A stretch of 9,412 nucleotides of DNA from an uncultured Fibrobacterota bacterium (lineage in GTDB: Bacteria; Fibrobacterota; Chitinivibrionia; Chitinivibrionales; CAIOZP01), in the NCBI GenBank assembly GCA_903862805.1, contig CAIOZP010000424.1, positions 1-9,412 on the forward strand, in the 5' to 3' direction. The notes under the pieces were generated by a model. It was not told the DNA's origin, searched no databases, and saw only the letters and a program-made list of their open reading frames with translations. Position numbers and translations under genes: made by a program. Shown here piece by piece: positions 6,305-9,412 of the stretch (positions are counted from its first letter, which is position 1; each line of letters opens with the position of its first letter).

Positions 6305-7768
6305 TCATCGCTTTTTCCGCAATGCGGTTTCGACTCTTGAAATCACCGTATCGAGCACTGTGAGTCTTGCATTCAACTTGTCGTTTGCAGAAACAATCGT
6401 CCAGGGGGCGTGCTTGGTCGAGGTTTTCTCAAGCATTTCATTAACTGCTGAAAGATAATTGTCCCATTTTTCACGGTTGCGCCAGTCTTCATCGGTGATC
6501 TTCCATTGCTTGGCCGGTGTGTTCTGGCGATCAGTGAAACGGGCAAGCTGCGTTTCCTGGTCTATGTTCATCCAGAATTTACAGATGACAGTTCCCGCAT
6601 TAGTAAGCTGCTGCTCGAACTCGTTTATCTCGCGGAACGCCCTTCGCCAATCTGCTTCGGCACAGAATCCTTCAACGCGTTCGACAAGTACGCGACCGTA
6701 CCATGTGCGATCGAATATCCCGATGTGTCCGCCTTTTGGTATATCGCGCCAGAATCGCCAGAGATAATGCCTCGCCTTTTCTTCGGCACTCGGTGCCGCT
6801 ACCGGATGTACTTCGAATCCGCGTGGATCAAGGCCGTTGGTAAGACGTTTGATGACGCCACCTTTGCCGGCAGCATCCCAGCCTTCAAACCCGATCACGA
6901 CCGGAATGCGCGCGGTGTAAATCCTGTGTTCCATGCGCCGGAGCCGTTTCTGCATTTTATCGAGCTGCTCGTCATATTCTTCCCGTGCGACAACGAGTGA
7001 GAGATCGGATTGGGAAAGAATGTCGGAGATTTTTGCTGCCGCTTTTATTTTTGACTTCGCCGGTTTTTTCGGAGCAAGAGCTGTGCGACATAACGTGGCA
7101 AGCAGTTCCTTGACAGCAAGCTCGGCACTGTGCAGATCATCGGCAGGGATTATGTGCCAATGCGAATTTTCGCCATCTGTTGCGGCGATCATGCACGATG
7201 CGGCATCGCGCCATCTTGCATAATTTTCATGCCTTTTGATGTCTTCCGTCGTTACACGCCAGCTTGTTGCACGATCATCGGTCAGTTTGGAGAGACGTCG
7301 GCCCTGTTCCTTTTTGCTGATGTGAAGGTAGAATTTTACGACAACAGTTCCGTTGTCGCTCAGAGTGCGCTCAAAGGATGCGATGTCATCAAGAAGTGCT
7401 GTTGATTTATCTGAACCATCGACGATCTCTGCAAGAGCTGCATTGTACCAGCCACGATCAAAGATCGAGATTGCACCGGCTTTCGGAATACCTTGCCAGA
7501 AACGCCAGAGAAAAGGCCGGAGTTTCTCGTCTTCGGCGGGTTTAGAAAGTGTGTGTACCGAGTATCCGCGTGGATCGAGCGGAGCAATGATCCTGCCGAT
7601 TGTTTCACCTTTTCCCGCTCCGTCCAGACCATCAATTACCACTACAAGTGGAATTCCTGCGGCTCGCATGTCGCGCTGAAGCTGAGCAAGATCTGAATCA
7701 AGCACATCCCGCCGTGAGTGCCATTGTGCCTTGTCGATTTTTACACATGGATCAATTGATTTGAGCAT
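6305..7768 (-). CDS. pap: Polyphosphate:AMP phosphotransferase, two-domain PPK2 family
   Basis: The protein has 487 residues and two tandem PPK2 kinase domains, the layout of class II PPK2 enzymes. These transfer phosphate from polyphosphate to AMP to give ADP. Domain 1 (about 38-230) has Walker A GLDGAGKG (47-54), DPRGY (65-69), WRFWQGIPKAG (88-98) and IFDRGWY (102-108). Domain 2 (about 285-487) has GFEGWDAAGKGG (293-304), DPRGFEV (314-320), WRFWRDIPKGG (338-348) and IFDRTWYGRVLVERVEG (351-367). A basic, Ala/Lys-rich linker lies at about 233-248. Both Walker A motifs look intact, whereas in characterised enzymes domain 1 is reported as less conserved. The start at 7768 has GGAGG six bases upstream and a promoter at 7809-7838. 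The gene stands alone. Family and fusion are secure; the nucleotide preference is inferred. Confidence 0.95.
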   Translation of the reverse strand: MLKSIDPCVKIDKAQWHSRRDVLDSDLAQLQRDMRAAGIPLVVVIDGLDGAGKGETIGRIIAPLDPRGYSVHTLSKPAEDEKLRPFLWRFWQGIPKAGAISIFDRGWYNAALAEIVDGSDKSTALLDDIASFERTLSDNGTVVVKFYLHISKKEQGRRLSKLTDDRATSWRVTTEDIKRHENYARWRDAASCMIAATDGENSHWHIIPADDLHSAELAVKELLATLCRTALAPKKPAKSKIKAAAKISDILSQSDLSLVVAREEYDEQLDKMQKRLRRMEHRIYTARIPVVIGFEGWDAAGKGGVIKRLTNGLDPRGFEVHPVAAPSAEEKARHYLWRFWRDIPKGGHIGIFDRTWYGRVLVERVEGFCAEADWRRAFREINEFEQQLTNAGTVICKFWMNIDQETQLARFTDRQNTPAKQWKITDEDWRNREKWDNYLSAVNEMLEKTSTKHAPWTIVSANDKLNARLTVLDTVISRVETALRKKR

Positions 7769-7808
7769 TTCTGCCTCCGCGATAATTTTGTCTGTTTCCA
7801 GCTTTTGT

Positions 7809-7838
7809 TATATACCAGAGGGGAGCGTTTGTTGGCAA
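7809..7838 (-). promoter_or_regulatory. Sigma70-like promoter of pap
   Basis: On the minus strand TTGCCA (7838-7833) and TATATA (7814-7809) are 18 bases apart, giving a leader of about 35 bases before the GGAGG and ATG at 7768. A small inverted repeat, TAACC-TATT-GGTTA (7871-7884), lies further upstream and might be a regulator site. Function is inferred. Confidence 0.4.
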
Positions 7839-7990
7839 GTGTGGTGGTGGATTTTTTTGATACGGTGGATTAACCTATTGGTTAGCTGTCTATTTGTTCG
7901 GCAAAATCGAGTAATTTAGCACCATGAAAAATGTGCATTATCACAACAGCTTTGCCACGAACCATGAGCAGGTAGAGATTTTTCAGCGCA

Positions 7991-8152
7991 GAGATAGGCA
8001 AAGCCGCCTTTGAGACGGATATAAGTAATGTCGGTACTCCACACATGATTCGGACGTGTAATAGCCACGTTGCGAAGCAGGTAAGGATACTTCTTATGAG
8101 CCCGATCAGGCTTTGATGTGTTTACCCTGCGATAGATCGCACGAAGCTCCAT
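7991..8152 (-). pseudogene. IS3-family transposase OrfB fragment
   Basis: The peptide MELRAIYRRVNTSKPDRAHK followed by KYPYLLRNVAITRPNHVW and STDITYIRLKGGFAYL is a very typical segment of the IS3 OrfB transposase. It covers the end of the helix-turn-helix-like region and the start of the DDE (rve) integrase core. The aspartate of WSTDITYI is the first catalytic residue. After GGFAYL the sequence departs from the family (CAEKSLPAHG and so on) and stops at 7916, so the other two catalytic residues are missing. The surrounding open frame runs from 8251, but its first 33 residues do not resemble transposase. It is non-functional. Confidence 0.8.
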
Positions 8153-8197
8153 ACGGGATTGCGCTCTTAATTGCCCCACGAAGCCTGCGTGTACCTC

Positions 8198-8303
8198 TCT
8201 TTGCCAAGAATTCTTTGCGCCACATTGATATCTGGTTGAGATGAACCTCATAGCGGCTTGATAGTACTGCGATAGATTCCGCTTCCTTCAAGGATTCAAG
8301 AAC
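8198..8303 (-). pseudogene. IS3-family transposase OrfA fragment
   Basis: VLESLKEAESIAVLSSRYEV followed by HLNQISMWRKEFLAKR matches the helix-turn-helix of IS3 OrfA proteins, which bind the element's ends. Residues before VLESL are out of register with the family. Just upstream, GCTCAG-TTCTT looks like an original GCTCAGGTTCTT (AQVLESL) that lost a base. After FLAKR the family match ends and the leucine-zipper part is absent. The frame belongs to a longer open stretch (8498-8106) that is not a real gene. Confidence 0.7.
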
Positions 8304-8458
8304 TGAGCAGGTGCACGCAACTCTCATGAACACATAGCAAATACAGATCGCTGTTTCTCTCAACCACCATTTTGGGGGACAGGGTGTATTTGTATCCGCA
8401 AATATGACTTTCACTTGACAAATAGGTAAAACACGACAGCGAGGCATAAAAATCTGCT

Positions 8459-8491
8459 TATTTGGGGGTTCGTGAAATATTCGGGTTAGGG
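8459..8491 (+). repeat. Dispersed repeat, copy B
   Basis: The plus strand reads TATTTGGGGGTTCG then TGAAATATTCGGGTTAGGG, matching copy A at 5736-5767 in inverted orientation. It lies about 80 bases beyond the outer end of the IS3 remnant and just before the terminator of the zinc-ribbon gene. The 75 bases between it and the IS end hold nothing I recognise. Confidence 0.6.
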
Positions 8492-8506
8492 CTTTCATCA
8501 GCCAAA

Positions 8507-8537
8507 TAAAAAAGGCCGCCTCGTTTTGAGGCAGCCT
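8507..8537 (-). terminator. Rho-independent terminator of the zinc-ribbon gene
   Basis: On the minus strand AGGCTGCCTC, loop AAAAC and GAGGCGGCCT form a ten-pair stem with one G-U pair. A run of six U follows, then A and U. It begins about 30 bases after the stop codon of the 8566-8748 gene, as expected for an intrinsic terminator. Confidence 0.85.
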
Positions 8538-8565
8538 CTGAGTTCAACACACCCTCGATCGGAAA

Positions 8566-8748
8566 TCAGATCTTGTTTCCGGCCTTGTCGAGGAGTCCGC
8601 ACTTGCATTCAAAAGCCATCTGGTTGCGGCCAGGGGCCATCACGCGGAACGGCTTGCGCTCGTCGCCACAGGTGTTGCAGGTCATAACCGTTTTGGATCC
8701 GCGGTTTTCGATAGCGTTTTTAGAACCCTTTTTAGCTGGTCCAGCCAT
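8566..8748 (-). CDS. Small basic zinc-ribbon-like protein, function unknown
   Basis: This is a 60-residue protein with a basic start (MAGPAKKGSKNAIENRGSK) and four cysteines arranged as C24-x2-C27 (CNTC) and C48-x-C50 (CKC). That is the layout of a zinc ribbon of about 27 residues, and the CxC second knuckle is somewhat unusual. A basic tail plus a zinc ribbon is common in small nucleic-acid or ribosome-associated proteins, but I do not recognise the family. The start is well supported by AAGGAG about seven bases before the ATG. It has its own promoter (8789-8818) and a strong terminator (8507-8537), so it appears to be a monocistronic, probably well-expressed gene. The coding call is strong; the zinc binding is inferred. 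Confidence 0.85.
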   Translation of the reverse strand: MAGPAKKGSKNAIENRGSKTVMTCNTCGDERKPFRVMAPGRNQMAFECKCGLLDKAGNKI

Positions 8749-8788
8749 ATTTCACTCCTTGTTTGAATTTCTGTTTCTTGCGGTCGCT

Positions 8789-8818
8789 AATATAGTTAAA
8801 CCGGCGCGGCCGGTTCAA
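8789..8818 (-). promoter_or_regulatory. Promoter of the zinc-ribbon gene with a palindrome in its spacer
   Basis: On the minus strand TTGAAC (8818-8813) and TATATT (8794-8789) are 18 bases apart, both close to sigma70 consensus. The spacer and part of the -35 box contain a perfect palindrome, AACCGGC-GCG-GCCGGTT on the plus strand (8799-8815). A palindrome between the boxes is a typical place for an operator. Because the flavodoxin gene ends at 8832, the same hairpin, followed by TTTAACT, could instead be a weak terminator for that gene. Confidence 0.45.
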
Positions 8819-8831
8819 GTCCGGAGCTGAA

Positions 8832-9308
8832 TCAGTTTCCTTGTACGGTTTTCAGCAGATTTTCAGCTGCTTTCTGCATTGCCTTTTCGGGCACGATAAA
8901 GAAGCAGGGCTGGACAGCCGAGCCAAGCACTTCAGCATCACGATTTTCCAAGACCTCGGTTATTGCTTTTATCGCACCCCTGGCGACACCGGCGAATGGA
9001 AGTCCGAGGGTGATGAACAGCGCGGCCTTCTTACCTGTAAGATCGGCAAAGCGTTTTACCCACAGGCGCAGAGGCGGATTGATCGTCATCGCCCAGACCG
9101 GCCCACCAAGCAGAAGCAGATCGTAGCCGGAGAGATCAGGCAACTCGCCCTTGAACTCGATGTCCTTTAATCCGGGTCGCATTTTGCCGATCGGCTTGAT
9201 CAACTCGATGTCACATTCGATCCCGCCATTGCGAAATGTCTCGAGAATTTTTCTGGCGAAAACCGCCGTACATCCAGACTGTGAATAAAACGCTATCAGT
9301 GCCTTCAT
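8832..9308 (-). CDS. Flavodoxin-family protein (FMN-binding, NAD(P)H-quinone/FMN reductase-like)
   Basis: The protein has 158 residues. The N-terminal strand MKALIAFYS leads into the FMN phosphate loop SQSGCTA (9-15). LLLLGGPVWAMTINPPLRLW (64-83) is the second FMN-contact region, in the form seen in short flavodoxin/NADPH-dependent FMN reductase-like proteins rather than classic electron-carrier flavodoxins. LFITLGLPFAG (98-108) fits the third flavin loop. Such proteins carry electrons or reduce flavins and quinones; the partner is unknown here. The ATG at 9308 has AAGGAG six bases before it, and that site overlaps the stop codon of the preceding gene (TAA at 9320-9318). The two genes are thus in one operon and probably translationally coupled. 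Confidence 0.9.
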   Translation of the reverse strand: MKALIAFYSQSGCTAVFARKILETFRNGGIECDIELIKPIGKMRPGLKDIEFKGELPDLSGYDLLLLGGPVWAMTINPPLRLWVKRFADLTGKKAALFITLGLPFAGVARGAIKAITEVLENRDAEVLGSAVQPCFFIVPEKAMQKAAENLLKTVQGN

Positions 9309-9317
9309 GACATCTCC

Positions 9318-9412
9318 TTATTTATAGGTCTCAAGCATTTCGGGCGTAATAACACGACGATTTTTAAATGCCTTCAGATCGAAGCCGCCACTTGCCGGTG
9401 CCGGAGCCGTAT
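9318..9412 (-). CDS. C-terminal end of an unidentified protein (cut by window edge)
   Basis: The minus-strand frame is open from the right edge to TAA at 9320-9318 and gives about 31 residues: an Ala/Pro-rich stretch (APAPAS) followed by GGFDLKAFKNRRVITPEML and ETYK. The stop is nine bases before the flavodoxin ATG, and the flavodoxin ribosome binding site overlaps the stop, which supports a real gene end rather than chance. The Ala/Pro stretch looks like a linker before a short C-terminal helix. Too little is visible to name the family. Confidence 0.6.
   Translation of the reverse strand, partial: TAPAPASGGFDLKAFKNRRVITPEMLETYK

Larger units (their letters stand above)
7991..8381 (-). mobile_element. 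Remnant of an IS3-family insertion sequence
   Basis: Pieces of both IS3 genes lie in the right order on the minus strand: OrfA at 8303-8198 and OrfB at 8152-7991. The likely outer end is TGTCCCCCAAAATGG (8381-8367), which starts with TG and has the C-run typical of such termini. The middle of the element, normally several hundred bases covering the end of OrfA and the first part of OrfB, is missing, as is everything after the first catalytic aspartate. I find no matching second terminal repeat between 7769 and 7990, so the 3' end is lost and the element cannot move itself. Confidence 0.65.

Noticed and set aside
8106..8498. Single 130-residue protein
   Set aside because: Only the 8303-8198 part resembles a protein (IS3 OrfA). 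The rest is translated repeat, IS end and out-of-frame sequence.

Overview
The window looks like a bacterial chromosome segment of moderate GC from an organism with a Gram-negative-type envelope. It has many AAGGAG/GGAGG ribosome binding sites, a lipoprotein signal peptide with a lipobox cysteine, and sigma70-like promoters. The phylum cannot be settled from the sequence. Most of the window is housekeeping and stress-type genes. Between them lie three gene-poor stretches holding broken genes, repeats and an insertion-sequence remnant. I see no CRISPR array, rRNA, tRNA or intact mobile element, and no clearly new multi-gene system.

Layout, left to right. (1) 1-262, minus: the start of a multi-pass membrane protein that runs off the left edge, with a good promoter at 289-317. 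(2) 318-635: no supportable gene. (3) 636-2984, minus: typA/bipA (ribosome-associated GTPase), followed at once by an unrecognised protein with a membrane hairpin. A perfect inverted repeat lies just before typA. (4) 3079-3558, minus: a gene readable only across frameshifts, each at a four-base homopolymer, so either decaying or wrongly sequenced. Its 5' part runs into a degenerate repeat with a period of about 41 bases (roughly 3494-3800). (5) 3965-5716, plus: a two-gene operon of a lipoprotein alpha/beta-hydrolase and a DJ-1/PfpI protein, with stop and start directly abutting. (6) 5717-6304: a gene graveyard with a truncated HicB-type antitoxin, a broken upstream partner and a dispersed repeat. 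(7) 6305-7768, minus: polyphosphate:AMP phosphotransferase (pap) with its own promoter. (8) 7839-8565: an IS3-family remnant with pieces of OrfA and OrfB, a second, inverted copy of the dispersed repeat, and a strong terminator. (9) 8566-9412, minus: a 60-residue zinc-ribbon-like protein, a flavodoxin-family protein, and the C-terminal end of a third gene coupled to the flavodoxin gene.

Functional threads are loose: translation under stress (TypA), polyphosphate and nucleotide energy balance (PAP), and redox or carbonyl stress (DJ-1, flavodoxin). The most informative observations are the frameshifted gene at 3079-3558, the 41-base periodic array, the inverted pair of about 32-base repeats at 5736 and 8459 that sit next to broken mobile-type genes, and a perfect palindrome between the -35 and -10 boxes of the zinc-ribbon gene.
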